64,000 bases of DNA, from NCBI GenBank assembly GCA_963817885.1, contig CAWFQE010000013.1, forward strand, positions 1 through 64,000. The letters are read 5' to 3'. The notes under the pieces are model-generated. The model saw only the letters and a list, made by a program, of their open reading frames with translations, was not told the origin of the DNA and did no database searches. Each line of letters opens with the position of its first letter. Position 1 is the stretch's first letter. The DNA is from CAVOHU01 sp963817885 (GTDB taxonomy: Bacteria; Acidobacteriota; Vicinamibacteria; Vicinamibacterales; JAKQTR01). Shown one piece after another: positions 16,982 through 27,425 of the stretch. A program made the position numbers and the translations under genes.

Positions 16982-17461
16982 TCATGGCCCGGCAATTCCC
17001 AGCTGACAGCTCTTTCCCCAGAAGCCGACATTGGCGATGAAATCGACTTTCCCCGCATTGGCGGCCGACGCCTGCACGAACATCCGATACGGTCCCGGCA
17101 CCAGCTTGCGGCGTGCGCTCACCTGGCCCGGGCTCACCGGACCGATGAGGACTTCGCACTGGGGAGACGCGCCGGCGGCGTCGTAGGCGCCGGCGAAGAG
17201 CTGTTCACAGCTGGCGCTGGTCAGCCACGCGGTGATCACCGCGGTCTGGCTGGGGTTGGCCGTCAGCGAGACGTCGAACTCGGTCGCCTCGCTCGGCCCG
17301 GACAGAATGTCGTGACGTTCGAATCCGCCGCAGCAAGGAACGGTTCCGCCGGAATTCGGCGAGCTGATGAGGCCGAACGGACAGCTGTTGCAGGCCGACC
17401 ACCAGAGGACGCATGCGAGCATCACCGCGGCCACAATCGAACCACCCAGGCGGATTGTCAT
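16982..17461 (-). CDS. putative lipoprotein, function unknown
   Basis: This 159-residue protein starts MTIRLGGSIVAAVMLACVLW followed by WSAC, a lipoprotein signal with the lipid-attachment Cys near residue 24. The mature part has several further Cys residues (NSCPFG, PCCGGF, ASCEQL, PQCEVL, KSCQLG), suggesting disulphides, and a beta-rich pattern (DFIANVGFWG). No family is recognised. The longer upstream frame was rejected in favour of the Met before the signal sequence. Confidence 0.55.
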   Translation of the reverse strand: MTIRLGGSIVAAVMLACVLWWSACNSCPFGLISSPNSGGTVPCCGGFERHDILSGPSEATEFDVSLTANPSQTAVITAWLTSASCEQLFAGAYDAAGASPQCEVLIGPVSPGQVSARRKLVPGPYRMFVQASAANAGKVDFIANVGFWGKSCQLGIAGP

Positions 17462-17990
17462 GAGGTCTCCAGCATCGCAGGCGCGAGTCAGCATACCCCG
17501 CTCCACTGGGCGCTGACTACTGCCTCGTGAGCCCGGGCATTAGATGACGTAGTCTGTCCTGGGTCGATCCCGAAATGGGCCGAGGGCGTGTGAGCGGATC
17601 ACGGGCGAGCGCATCATGGCAACCTTCGCGACGCGGCGGGCAGGATGAGCCCGACACGGCACCAACGTGGAGCCGTTGGCCTGCCCGAACCAGGAGTGCA
17701 GGTAATCCTTACATAGCCTGCAGTCGGTTTCGTGGTGCCAAACCCTGCGCAACCCGCACGGCGATCGCGTAGAACGTTGCTCCTGGAGCGAATGACAGCC
17801 GCAGCATGGCGGTTACTCCCTGGCGCACTGTTTGCAGACTGGCGACCTCAGGGCACGCTCGGTGTCTCTCGCGCCTGCAACCGACCGTCGGAGTGGCCCT
17901 TCGTGGCACGAGCCCAGGTTGGCTCCGGGTTCGGCCCATTCGGAGGTCGAGTCGCCGTGAGGCTGCTGCAGCTCACGACTGGAGGTTCTT
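17462..17990. other. 530-bp intergenic region without a supported gene
   Basis: This region separates a minus-strand lipoprotein gene from a plus-strand outer-membrane protein gene and should hold two divergent promoters. Several short open frames exist on both strands, but none has a credible start, ribosome site and composition together. Confidence 0.3.
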
Positions 17991-18585
17991 ATGCGCCCGC
18001 ACTCTCAGTGTCTGCCGATCGCGCTCGCCTTGGTCGCCATGCTCGCCATCGGCTCCTCGCCTGCCCGCGCACAGACATACGTCACTCCGTACATCGGCGG
18101 GGACTTCGGCGGCAACGCGGGCAATTGTCCGTCGTTCTTCAATGACTGCAAGGAGAGGCGCGACACCTACGGCGTGGCGCTCGGCAGACTGCCGTCCGGC
18201 CTGCTGGGGTTCGAGATCGATTTCGCCTATGCGCCCGATTTCTTTGGCAAGAGTTCCGCGCTCTCGTCGAACAGCGTCCTCACGCTGATGGGCAATCTGC
18301 TGGTGTCCATCCCGGCCGGTCCAATCCGGCCGTATGCGACGGCCGGCGTGGGGATGGTCCGCACCAATGTGGCCTTCACCGCGGCCGACGTGCTGAGCTT
18401 CCACGACTCCACCTTCGGGTACAACATCGGCGGCGGCGTGATGTTCCTCATGTCCCGTCACCTGGGCGTGCGCGGCGACCTCCGGTATTTCCGCGCGGGC
18501 CGCGACATCACGATCCTGGGCGTCGGGCTGTCTTCGAGCACGATCAACTTCGCGCGCGCGAGCGTCGGGCTGGTGCCTGCACTGA
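17991..18585 (+). CDS. outer-membrane beta-barrel protein (3' frame uncertain)
   Basis: A signal peptide (CLPIALALVAMLAIGSSPARA) is followed by alternating amphipathic strands (TYVTPYIGGDFGGNAG, LGFEIDFAYAP, IRPYATAGVGM, GYNIGGGVMFL, GVRGDLRYFRAG), typical of OmpA/OmpW-like porin barrels of about 200 residues. GGAGG lies just before ATG 17991. As written the frame has no stop near the last strand and runs through a strong hairpin. A one-base shift near 18575 would end it at TGA 18583-18585, 13 bp before that hairpin, so the end given here is inferred. Confidence 0.6.
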
Positions 18586-18598
18586 AGAGCGTGGCCGC

Positions 18599-18628
18599 TC
18601 GAGCGCCCGGATTGCTCCGGGCGCTCGA
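18599..18628. terminator. 13-bp perfect stem-loop between convergent genes
   Basis: TCGAGCGCCCGGA, loop TTGC, and its exact complement TCCGGGCGCTCGA. It lies between the inferred end of the outer-membrane protein gene and the convergent FAH-family gene ending at 18753. No U-tract follows, so termination by the hairpin alone is an inference. Confidence 0.55.
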
Positions 18629-18752
18629 ACGGTCACAGCAGTCAAATCCCGACCCAAGACTGCGACTCCGGCCCGCCCGGCGTGTGGCCAGGCGTCCAGG
18701 CGCGTGGACGCCCTGTCACTCGCCCGGGCGCCTCGCGTTCGTACACGTGCCG

Positions 18753-19897
18753 CTACCGCGCAGGCGGTCCGACGATGGTATGGGTCTGCGTGCCCACGCC
18801 TTCGACGGTGCAGACCGCCGTGTCGCCGGCGCGCATCCAGCGCGGTTCGGCGCGCTCGATGTTGGTGCCGGCCGGGCTGCCGCCCGAGATCACGTCACCC
18901 GCATGAAGCGTCAGGATGTCGGTCGCATAGTGGACCAGCTCGTAAATGTTGTGCGACATCCGCTCGGTGTTGGAGTCCTGCATCACTTCGCCGTTGAGCC
19001 GGAACGTGTGCTTCACGTTCATCGGGTCCTTGATGAACTCCTTGGGCACGATGAAGGGCCCGAGCGGTCCGAAGGTGTCGTGATTCTTGCCGACCAGCCA
19101 GTCCGACCCGCCCATCTTCCGGTCCCCTCGCCCGCCGCGATCGGACACGTCGATCTGGACGGTGTAGCCGAAGATGTAGTCCGCGGCGCGCTCGATCGGC
19201 ACGCGGCTCGAGGCCTTGCCGATCACCGTGTCGAACTCGCACTCGAAATCGAGGCGGTCGCGGCCGACCGGCATCTGGATCGGATCGTCGGCGCCGACCA
19301 CGACCGTCGGCGACTTGAGGAACAGGTACGGGTTCTCGCGCGTGTCGCCCGTCCTTGCGCTCCCAGATGCCGGGCGCCGACACCGCCGCAGGCGCAGGGC
19401 CCGGACCCGCCGCCGCCCGCCCGGAGGCAGCGCCGGGGCCTCGCGGCCCGCGCGGCCTGCGCCGCGATGCCCTGCTCGTGCTCCCGATAGTTCCCGCCTG
19501 CGTTCAGGATCACCGCCGGCCGCACCGGGGGAAGCACCTTGAGATCCTTGATCGCGTAGACGTATGACGGCGCGCTTGCGGCGCCCGAAACGGTGTTGAC
19601 GATCGCATAGATCCGGTCCTTCAACCCTGCGTCGTATTTCTCGATGAGGACCTTCATGTCGCCCGGTATCTGCACCTTCGGCAGGGATGCGCCTCCTCGC
19701 TCGAGGGCCGCGTTGGCCTGCGCCAGGTCGATGACCTGGGTGTCTTTCAGCACCACGCCAAGGAATGCCTGTCCCGATCGTTCGAACGTTCCCAGCTTGA
19801 AGGGCTCTTTGGGGCCGGCGGCGGGTTGGGTGGCTACCCCCTGGTAGCCCACCGCAAGGATGGCCGCGACAGCCAGAGCGACAGAGAAGCCTCGCAT
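18753..19897 (-). CDS. exported fumarylacetoacetate hydrolase (FAH)-family protein, two frame breaks
   Basis: ATG 19897 follows AAGGAG and a signal peptide (VALAVAAILAVGYQGVATQ). The N-terminal domain (FERSGQAFLGVVLKDTQVID) precedes the FAH core: NYREHE, NPYLFLKSP, DRLDFECEFDTVIGKASS, DYIFGYTVQIDVSDRGGRGD, GPFIVPKEF, AGDVISGGSPAGT. The acidic metal ligands are present. Continuity needs one extra base removed near 19436 and one at 19347 (restoring KDGDTRENPY). The restored length is about 380 residues. Likely a hydrolase or isomerase of 2-oxo acids; an exported form is unusual. Confidence 0.7.
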
Positions 19898-20048
19898 GGA
19901 TGTGCTCCTTGATTCCGTGTTACCGCAGGGTCCCGGACGAACCCCGCGAAGGTAGACGACGGCCCGTGAAGGGTCAGAATGAGTAATGGATAGGCGGATT
20001 CTATACGCCGCCAGTCGGGAGTCAAGGATTGTAAAATCCCGTGACAAC

Positions 20049-21497
<1,449 letters not shown>

Positions 21498-21517
21498 GGT
21501 TCTACGCGGTTCTACGT

Positions 21518-22726
21518 TTACTTGTTGGCGTTCCGGATACGTGAAGCGAATTCGTCGGCCGCCTGTTTCACGCTCTTGACGACGTCTGCCGCGTGGGCGG
21601 CTGGACCTCCGCCAGCCATGCCCCCGTTGTGCATCAACGACACCTGCACCAGGACCGGCGTGTCCAGGTACGGCAGCGTCGCCATGGTGTGGGTGTAGAG
21701 GAACACGTCGTAGCGCGATACGCACAGGCCGGGCGAGACACTGCTCGTCATGATGCTGACGTACAGGTAGGTGTCCTCGTCCGAGTTCCGCACGACCTTG
21801 AATCCGGCATCCGACAAGCTTTTCGCCGAGGTCGCCTCGATCGGCTCCTGGCGCAGCCCGCAGGCCGCAGCCTGCGAGGTCAGGTCCTCGACGACGACGC
21901 CGAGCGTCGTGATGCCTTTGAGTTCAGCGTCTGGCTGCTGAGGCCTGGCGGGAGTCCCCGAGCGATCCTGCGGCCGCGCGGCACCCGGCATGGCAGGCAC
22001 CGCCGGTCGGCCGGACTCGGGCGTAGCAGCCGGGGGTTTGAGGGGCTCGCCCGGCTGCCAGCGTGGTCTTGGCGGGAGCGGGCTGACGACGGGGCGCGGA
22101 GCCGGCGGCTCCATCTCCCCAGGTTTTGCCGGGTCGTACACCCGTGTGATGGTGCCGCGGCCACCGCGCTCGACGAACTGGGCCTGAACCATCAGCTGCG
22201 GCGGATCGGAATTGGCCGACAGCGTGTATCGCAGCTCCCGGCCCTGTTCCACCTTGTAGTTGATCACAAGGCGCGACCCCTCCCAGCTCGACGTGGTCGC
22301 CACGACCGTGCCGTCGAGCTGCTGGACCTCGTCGCGCCCGTCGAGCCTGAACATCCGCGTTTTGCCCCGGTCATCCAGGATCGTCAACACGGTCTCGGAC
22401 TGCGTGATCCTCAGCCAGGCCGGCGGGTTCTTCACCTCGTCGGTCAGCTGGCGGGCCCGCCGGACATCGTCCTCGCTCTCGCGCCGGATCGGCAGGGCAG
22501 CGGCACCGGACCCGCCCCGTCCCGTCCTGTCCGTGTCGGTATTCGCCCAGGCGGCCGGCACCAGGTCCATCCCGAAGCCGAGCTCGCTCGGGAACTCGCT
22601 CGCGCCGCGGTTGAGCACCCACGTTCCGGCCAGGACGGGCTTGTCAGGCGCCGACGCCGCGCCGCTGACGGAACCCAGAGCTATCGCAATGCCGAGCACG
22701 CCGACCCCGATGCTCCGCCGGGTCAT
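21518..22726 (-). CDS. exported protein of unknown function with Pro-rich linker
   Basis: This 402-residue protein has a signal peptide (VGVLGIAIALGSVSGAASA). The N-terminal domain begins LAGTWVLNRGASEFP, a lipocalin-like opening seen in many acidobacterial secreted proteins. A Pro/Arg-rich linker occupies about residues 205-265, and the C-terminal domain reads GITTLGVVVEDLT and DEDTYLYVSIMTSS. No enzyme motif is seen. It probably shares a transcript with the downstream POT transporter. Confidence 0.6.
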   Translation of the reverse strand: MTRRSIGVGVLGIAIALGSVSGAASAPDKPVLAGTWVLNRGASEFPSELGFGMDLVPAAWANTDTDRTGRGGSGAAALPIRRESEDDVRRARQLTDEVKNPPAWLRITQSETVLTILDDRGKTRMFRLDGRDEVQQLDGTVVATTSSWEGSRLVINYKVEQGRELRYTLSANSDPPQLMVQAQFVERGGRGTITRVYDPAKPGEMEPPAPRPVVSPLPPRPRWQPGEPLKPPAATPESGRPAVPAMPGAARPQDRSGTPARPQQPDAELKGITTLGVVVEDLTSQAAACGLRQEPIEATSAKSLSDAGFKVVRNSDEDTYLYVSIMTSSVSPGLCVSRYDVFLYTHTMATLPYLDTPVLVQVSLMHNGGMAGGGPAAHAADVVKSVKQAADEFASRIRNANK

Positions 22727-22800
22727 ACGAGTTCCTTCCTACCAGGCTGGCGCCCTGTGACTCTTCTGCGAGTGCCTGCAAGGAATCATACCACTCGAAG

Positions 22801-22865
22801 CGCGGCTGGCGGCTGGCGCACGGGCGCGACCGGCGGCTGGCGGCGGGCGCGGCTGGCGGCTGGCG
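22801..22865. repeat. short GC-rich imperfect tandem repeat (GGCTGGC units)
   Basis: The 19-base unit GCGCGGCTGGCGGCTGGCG occurs twice, with a related unit (CGGCGGCTGGCGG) between. It sits between two convergent-free minus-strand genes (22726 and 22899). A weaker version (GGCTGGAGGCTGGCGG) lies near 29250. Confidence 0.5.
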
Positions 22866-22898
22866 ACCGACGTGGGATTTGAGGGCTGGATTCCCCGG

Positions 22899-23444
22899 CT
22901 ACCACTCCGACCCGGGAGCTTTGATTTCGAGAACGACGCGCCCCGCATCGCCGGAGAGCCTGTAACTTGCAGGCCCGATCATCGTCCGGCCGCCGGTGGG
23001 AGCGTTCTGCTCGACCCACGCGACGGCCTGGGCCGGGTTGGCGCCCTCGTATCGCGAGCCCGCGAACGACTTCAGGAATGCCAGCGCCAGGGCGGCCTTC
23101 GGCGCACCCGACTGCGTCACCACGGCGCGGATGTATTCGAGCCGGCCGGGGATCTTCCCGTAGTACTCGACCATGTAGGTGACGAGCGGCGTCGAGGCCT
23201 GGCAGATCCAGTGACTCATGTCGCGAATCTTGACCGGTTCCGCGCAGACGAGCCCTCGCTCGCGCGCCAAGGTCGCCATCTCGCTCGCGTGCAGGCCCTG
23301 CAGATACGTCGCGCCAGGCTCAACCGCCGCAGCGCCCCCTGCGGGAGCCGAACCCGGAGCTTTCCCGCCGCACGAGGCGACCGACGACACGACGCACACC
23401 GCGACGACCATCAGCAGAACGACGTGGGGGAATCTGCTCGTCAT
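22899..23444 (-). CDS. putative lipoprotein, function unknown
   Basis: This 181-residue protein has a signal MTSRFPHVVLLMVVAVCVVS followed by SVASC, with lipidation Cys near residue 25 and then a Gly/Ala/Pro-rich tether. The mature domain (LARERGLVCAEPVKIRDMSH, MVEYYGKIPGRLEYIRAVVT) is small and alpha/beta. No family is recognised. It lies between the S9 peptidase and the exported protein at 21518 on the same strand. Confidence 0.6.
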   Translation of the reverse strand: MTSRFPHVVLLMVVAVCVVSSVASCGGKAPGSAPAGGAAAVEPGATYLQGLHASEMATLARERGLVCAEPVKIRDMSHWICQASTPLVTYMVEYYGKIPGRLEYIRAVVTQSGAPKAALALAFLKSFAGSRYEGANPAQAVAWVEQNAPTGGRTMIGPASYRLSGDAGRVVLEIKAPGSEW

Positions 23445-23535
23445 GACCTCACTCCTGTTTCGGGTCCGGCAAGCCAACGCGCGCCATCGTATCATCAGCA
23501 TCGGCCGCCCAGAGCGTGCGACGAGCGGCCCGGTT

Positions 23536-26427
23536 TCATTTCTTCGCGGCCGCGCGCTTCACCTCCGCGTCGCGATCGAGGAAGCTCTGCCCCGCCGTGA
23601 TCCAGCTTTCCGGCGGCGCCCCCTTCAGGTAGTGCCCGAACCACGCCAGGATGCGGCGCTGGTAGTCGGTCTGGTTCTTCTTCTGGCGCAGCCCGTGATC
23701 CTCGCCGATGTAGGCCGCCATCACCACGTTCTTCTTCGCCCGGCGGGCCACATTGTAGAGCTCGATGCTCTGGTGCCACGCCACCGTGCCGTCGCTGTCG
23801 CCGGCCTCGAGCAGCAGCGGAACCGTCATGTTCTGCACGTTGAACACGGCCGAGTTGTCGACGTAGGCCTTGAAGTCCTCGTAGAGCGGCACCTCCATCC
23901 GTTCCTGCCCGGTCTCGATGTGGTCGGTCTCGGCGATGCCCGAGCTCCAGTGGTGGTCGCCGTAGTAGCTCACCAGGTCGGTGATTGGCGCCCCGGCCAC
24001 CGCCGCCGCGTACAGTCCCGTCGTGTGCGTCGCCAGGAATGCGGAATCGAACCCGCCCATCGAGTGGCCGAGGACACCGACCCGCTTCGGATCGACGGCA
24101 CCCATCTGAAGCACCTTCTTCACGCCGGCGCTCACGCATTGCGCGACCGACACGCCGGGCTGTCGCGGCGTGAACACGATGTCCGGCTGGAAGACGAAGT
24201 ACCCCTGGCTGGTGAAGACGCTGGTGTTGTAGTAGTCGCGATCAGAAGGCGCCACGTAGCGGTGGACGTTCTGCGACAGCAGCTCGTACATGTAGACAAT
24301 CATCGGGTAGGACTTGCCCGGCTGATAGCCCGCAGGATAGTAGAGCGCACCCTGGAGCACGCGCCCCTTGTCGGTCCTGTATTCGAGCAGTTCGCTGCGG
24401 CCCCACGCGAAGTTCGCCTGGAACGGATTGGTCGTCGTGACCTGCTTCGCGTCCTTGAGATCGGCCCCACCGGTGAAGACATCCGGCGAGTCGTCGTAGT
24501 CCTGAGACGAATAGGCGAAGACACTCGCCTTCTTCGCCTTCGCGAGACCGCCGACCGACTTGTCGAGCCAGACCAGGCGGTCGACGCCGCCGGATGCGGC
24601 CAGGCGCCCGTAGCCCGACTTCTTCGTCCGCTCGCCATACAGGCTCACGTGGACAGGCCTGGACAGATCAACCGACTCTTCGTCCGGATCGAGCCTGACC
24701 AGGCGGTGCCGCACGAGCTCGGCCGCGCCATTGGTCAGCCGCCGCGCCGTCGTTCCGTCGGAGGCGACCTCCCAGATGTCGAACTTGTCGTAGAGCAGCA
24801 CCGAGCCGTCGTCTTTGGTCCAGCCCGCGACGCCAAACGGCGGTTTCTGGAGAATGGTCTCGTCGGACTCCTTGTTGATGAACGAGGTGGCGACCGCCTT
24901 GGTGACGTTCGTCATCGCCCGAGTCGCAAGGTTGATCGTCCAGTAGTGGTCGTTCTGCAGGAACAGCACGTATTTGCCCGCCGGACCGGCCTGCACGAAG
25001 CGGTCGTTGATGTCGGCCTTCAGCAGCGTCCGTGCGCCGCTTCCCAGGTCGGCAACATAGAGGTCCGACGAGGGCCGGCCGATCGTGCGATTCATGGCGT
25101 ACTTCGACCACTCGGCGACAAGAGCGAGGCTGGCGTGCGGGATGACCGTGACCTGCTCGTTGATGGAGTCCTTGCCAAGCTGCACCAGCTTGCCGGCATC
25201 GAGCTCAACCACGGCCAGCGCGTTGCGGCGCCGGTCGGCCGCCGCGCTGACCTTCTGCCGCGGCATCACGAACACGTCCGCGTAGTGCCAGATTTCCACG
25301 CTGGCGGGCTCATCGGCGACCGCCAGTGCGGCAGGTTTGTCTTTCCTCGATGCCTGATCGGCCTCGCCTGCGGCACCAGATGGCTTTTCGCCGCGCGCGG
25401 GAGGCGCCGCCTTCTCGTCCCACGTCGCCACCCCGAGGAACACGGCCCCGCCATCGTCTGACCACGACAGGCGCCGGAACGACACCGTGCGCATTCCGGA
25501 GGGGAACGACGAGTCGGCGGTGGGATCGTACGTCCGCCGGCGCTCTTTCTGACCGAGCCCGGTCCAGGACAACACGGCGTATGTCGAGCCGTCGCGTTTG
25601 TCGTCGGTCTTCGCGCGCAGCACCGCGAGATCGGCGGCGTTCTTTCTCCACGCCAGGTCGGTGTAGGTCGAGACCGACGAGTCGAGCGTGCGCAGGACCC
25701 CGGTGGCCGGGTCGAACAGCTGGATGCCGTTGCCGATCTTGCCCTCGGTGCTGATGACGAGCGCCAGCAGGTGCGACGCCTCCGTGTCCTGCCACGCGAA
25801 CTGCGCCACGCTGCCGAGCGTGGTGTCGCGTCCATCGGCGAGCTGCCTGACGAGCAGGGTCGAGCCTGGCGCATCCTCCGCTGGCTGCGAGGCGCCCGCA
25901 GCGCCGCCGCGCCCGCCGCCCCCGGCGGAGGGCGGGGCCGGCGCGGCTCCTGGAGCGCGATCCGGCGGGTATCGCCGCATCGCCAGAAACGCCCCGTCCC
26001 CGCTGAAGGCGAATGACTCGATGCTGTCGAAAACGGAGGTTTCGCCTGTTGCGACGTTCAGCAGGCCAAGCTTGTTCTGAATCGGCTTCCGCTCGGTCCT
26101 CAACCGCTCCTGGTCCGCCTCGGACACGCCGATCACGTAGGCGACCCACCTGGAGTCTGCAGAATAGACGGGCTGGGCCCCGAACGCGGCGACTTTCGTC
26201 ACCCCGTCTGACAGCCGAACGATCCGCAGCTCGTTGTTCCGGTTCGACCGATTGATGAGATACGCCAGCGCGCTGCCATCGGGTGCGATGCCGCCGCGAA
26301 CGCCCGCCGAAGCCAGGCTCTCCCACTGGCCGTAGTCCGCAAAGGAGGCCGGCGGCTTGACCTGCGCGCCGGCGCCCACGGCCAGGATGAACGCGCAGAT
26401 GATGGCGATGGTCGCAGTGGGTCTCAT
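23536..26427 (-). CDS. exported S9-family prolyl oligopeptidase-like peptidase
   Basis: This 963-residue protein has a signal peptide (TIAIICAFILAVGAGAQ) and a long N-terminal beta-propeller (residues about 30-680). The alpha/beta-hydrolase catalytic domain has nucleophile Ser in GVLGHSMGG (about 787), Asp in AGDSDGT (about 877) and His in GEDHGLR (about 910). It should cleave peptides outside the cytoplasm. AAGGAAAT precedes ATG 26427. With the POT transporter downstream it fits breakdown and import of peptides. An insertion rich in Gly/Ala/Pro at about 155-185 is low complexity. Confidence 0.9.
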   Translation of the reverse strand: MRPTATIAIICAFILAVGAGAQVKPPASFADYGQWESLASAGVRGGIAPDGSALAYLINRSNRNNELRIVRLSDGVTKVAAFGAQPVYSADSRWVAYVIGVSEADQERLRTERKPIQNKLGLLNVATGETSVFDSIESFAFSGDGAFLAMRRYPPDRAPGAAPAPPSAGGGGRGGAAGASQPAEDAPGSTLLVRQLADGRDTTLGSVAQFAWQDTEASHLLALVISTEGKIGNGIQLFDPATGVLRTLDSSVSTYTDLAWRKNAADLAVLRAKTDDKRDGSTYAVLSWTGLGQKERRRTYDPTADSSFPSGMRTVSFRRLSWSDDGGAVFLGVATWDEKAAPPARGEKPSGAAGEADQASRKDKPAALAVADEPASVEIWHYADVFVMPRQKVSAAADRRRNALAVVELDAGKLVQLGKDSINEQVTVIPHASLALVAEWSKYAMNRTIGRPSSDLYVADLGSGARTLLKADINDRFVQAGPAGKYVLFLQNDHYWTINLATRAMTNVTKAVATSFINKESDETILQKPPFGVAGWTKDDGSVLLYDKFDIWEVASDGTTARRLTNGAAELVRHRLVRLDPDEESVDLSRPVHVSLYGERTKKSGYGRLAASGGVDRLVWLDKSVGGLAKAKKASVFAYSSQDYDDSPDVFTGGADLKDAKQVTTTNPFQANFAWGRSELLEYRTDKGRVLQGALYYPAGYQPGKSYPMIVYMYELLSQNVHRYVAPSDRDYYNTSVFTSQGYFVFQPDIVFTPRQPGVSVAQCVSAGVKKVLQMGAVDPKRVGVLGHSMGGFDSAFLATHTTGLYAAAVAGAPITDLVSYYGDHHWSSGIAETDHIETGQERMEVPLYEDFKAYVDNSAVFNVQNMTVPLLLEAGDSDGTVAWHQSIELYNVARRAKKNVVMAAYIGEDHGLRQKKNQTDYQRRILAWFGHYLKGAPPESWITAGQSFLDRDAEVKRAAAKK

Positions 26428-26443
26428 CTATTTCCTTTCTTCA

Positions 26444-27271
26444 TCATGAGGACTCGAGCTTCAGGGTCGTGGTGAGGTGCGCGACGACCAGCTCCGCAAT
26501 CGCCGGGTCCGTGAATCCGCCGTGCCCGCCGCCGACCACGCTGTAGAACGTCACCGGCACGCCGAAGCGCCGCAGCGCAGCCGTCAGCAGCTCACTCTGG
26601 TGATGCGGCACCAGGGGGTCCTGGTCCCCATGGACGATGAGGAACGGCGGTACGCCCGGATGAAGGTACGCGATGGGATTGGCGGATGCAACCTGTTCCC
26701 GCATCTGCTGGATGGGGCCGCCGACGAGCCGGGACTCGGGCGAGTCCGCCTCGTCATGCACGAGCCCGCCCGGCGGCGTGTGGGCATCCATCTGCAGGAA
26801 ATCGGTCGGCCCGAAGAAATCCACCACGGACTGCACGGCACTGGACTGATCGGGCTGATCACCCTCGTCAAAACGCGATCCCCCGCCGGTTGCGCCCAAC
26901 AGGGCGGCGAGATGTCCGCCGGCTGACTCGCCCCACGCGCCGATGTGCCCGGCGTCGATGCCGAACGTGGCGGCATGGGCCCGCAGCCATCGAACCGCAG
27001 CCTTGCAGTCTTCGATCTGTGCCGGGAACCGGGCATCGCTGCTCAAGCGGTATCCCGCGGAGGCGACGGCGAAGCCGTGCGCGAGCAGGAAGAAAGGAAC
27101 GTTGTCGGACTTGCTTCCGGAGAAGAACCCGCCGCCGTGGATCCAGATGACGAGCGGCAGCTGGCGGCCGGCCGGCGGCAGGTAGAGATCGAGCCGGTGC
27201 CGAGGGTGACCGTCGGCGACATATGGGAGGTTCCGATGGGCAGAAGTGCCTCGTGGCAGACCGCGTCGCAT
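26444..27271 (-). CDS. alpha/beta hydrolase (BD-FAE/esterase type)
   Basis: The protein is about 275 residues. HGGGFFSGSK forms the oxyanion hole, GAWGESAGGHLAALLG holds the nucleophile Ser, HGDQDPLVPHHQSE holds the Asp, and VVGGGHGGF the His. This is the acetyl-xylan esterase/feruloyl esterase-like (HSL-related) group. ATG 27271 or 27313 could be the start; the first residues are basic, not a clear signal peptide. It lies immediately upstream of the S9 peptidase on the same strand with a 16-nt gap, so it is probably co-transcribed. Confidence 0.82.
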   Translation of the reverse strand: MRRGLPRGTSAHRNLPYVADGHPRHRLDLYLPPAGRQLPLVIWIHGGGFFSGSKSDNVPFFLLAHGFAVASAGYRLSSDARFPAQIEDCKAAVRWLRAHAATFGIDAGHIGAWGESAGGHLAALLGATGGGSRFDEGDQPDQSSAVQSVVDFFGPTDFLQMDAHTPPGGLVHDEADSPESRLVGGPIQQMREQVASANPIAYLHPGVPPFLIVHGDQDPLVPHHQSELLTAALRRFGVPVTFYSVVGGGHGGFTDPAIAELVVAHLTTTLKLESS

Positions 27272-27425
27272 CGCTCGCCGGAGATTGTGGCCGCAACCCG
27301 AGGCCTGAAGCAACCCGAGCGCAAGGCTGGCCTTCGGGTGGACGGGCGGGGCTGCGGGGATGATTCACGAAAGCGAGGCGGACGCCGATTAACCTCAGGC
27401 AGCCGGACCGGGGGTCCGCCGACCT

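Noticed and set aside
23218..25461. A 747-codon plus-strand open frame opposite the S9 peptidase
   Set aside because: It covers a peptidase with signal peptide and intact catalytic motifs on the other strand; its own sequence has no recognisable domain and no ribosome site.
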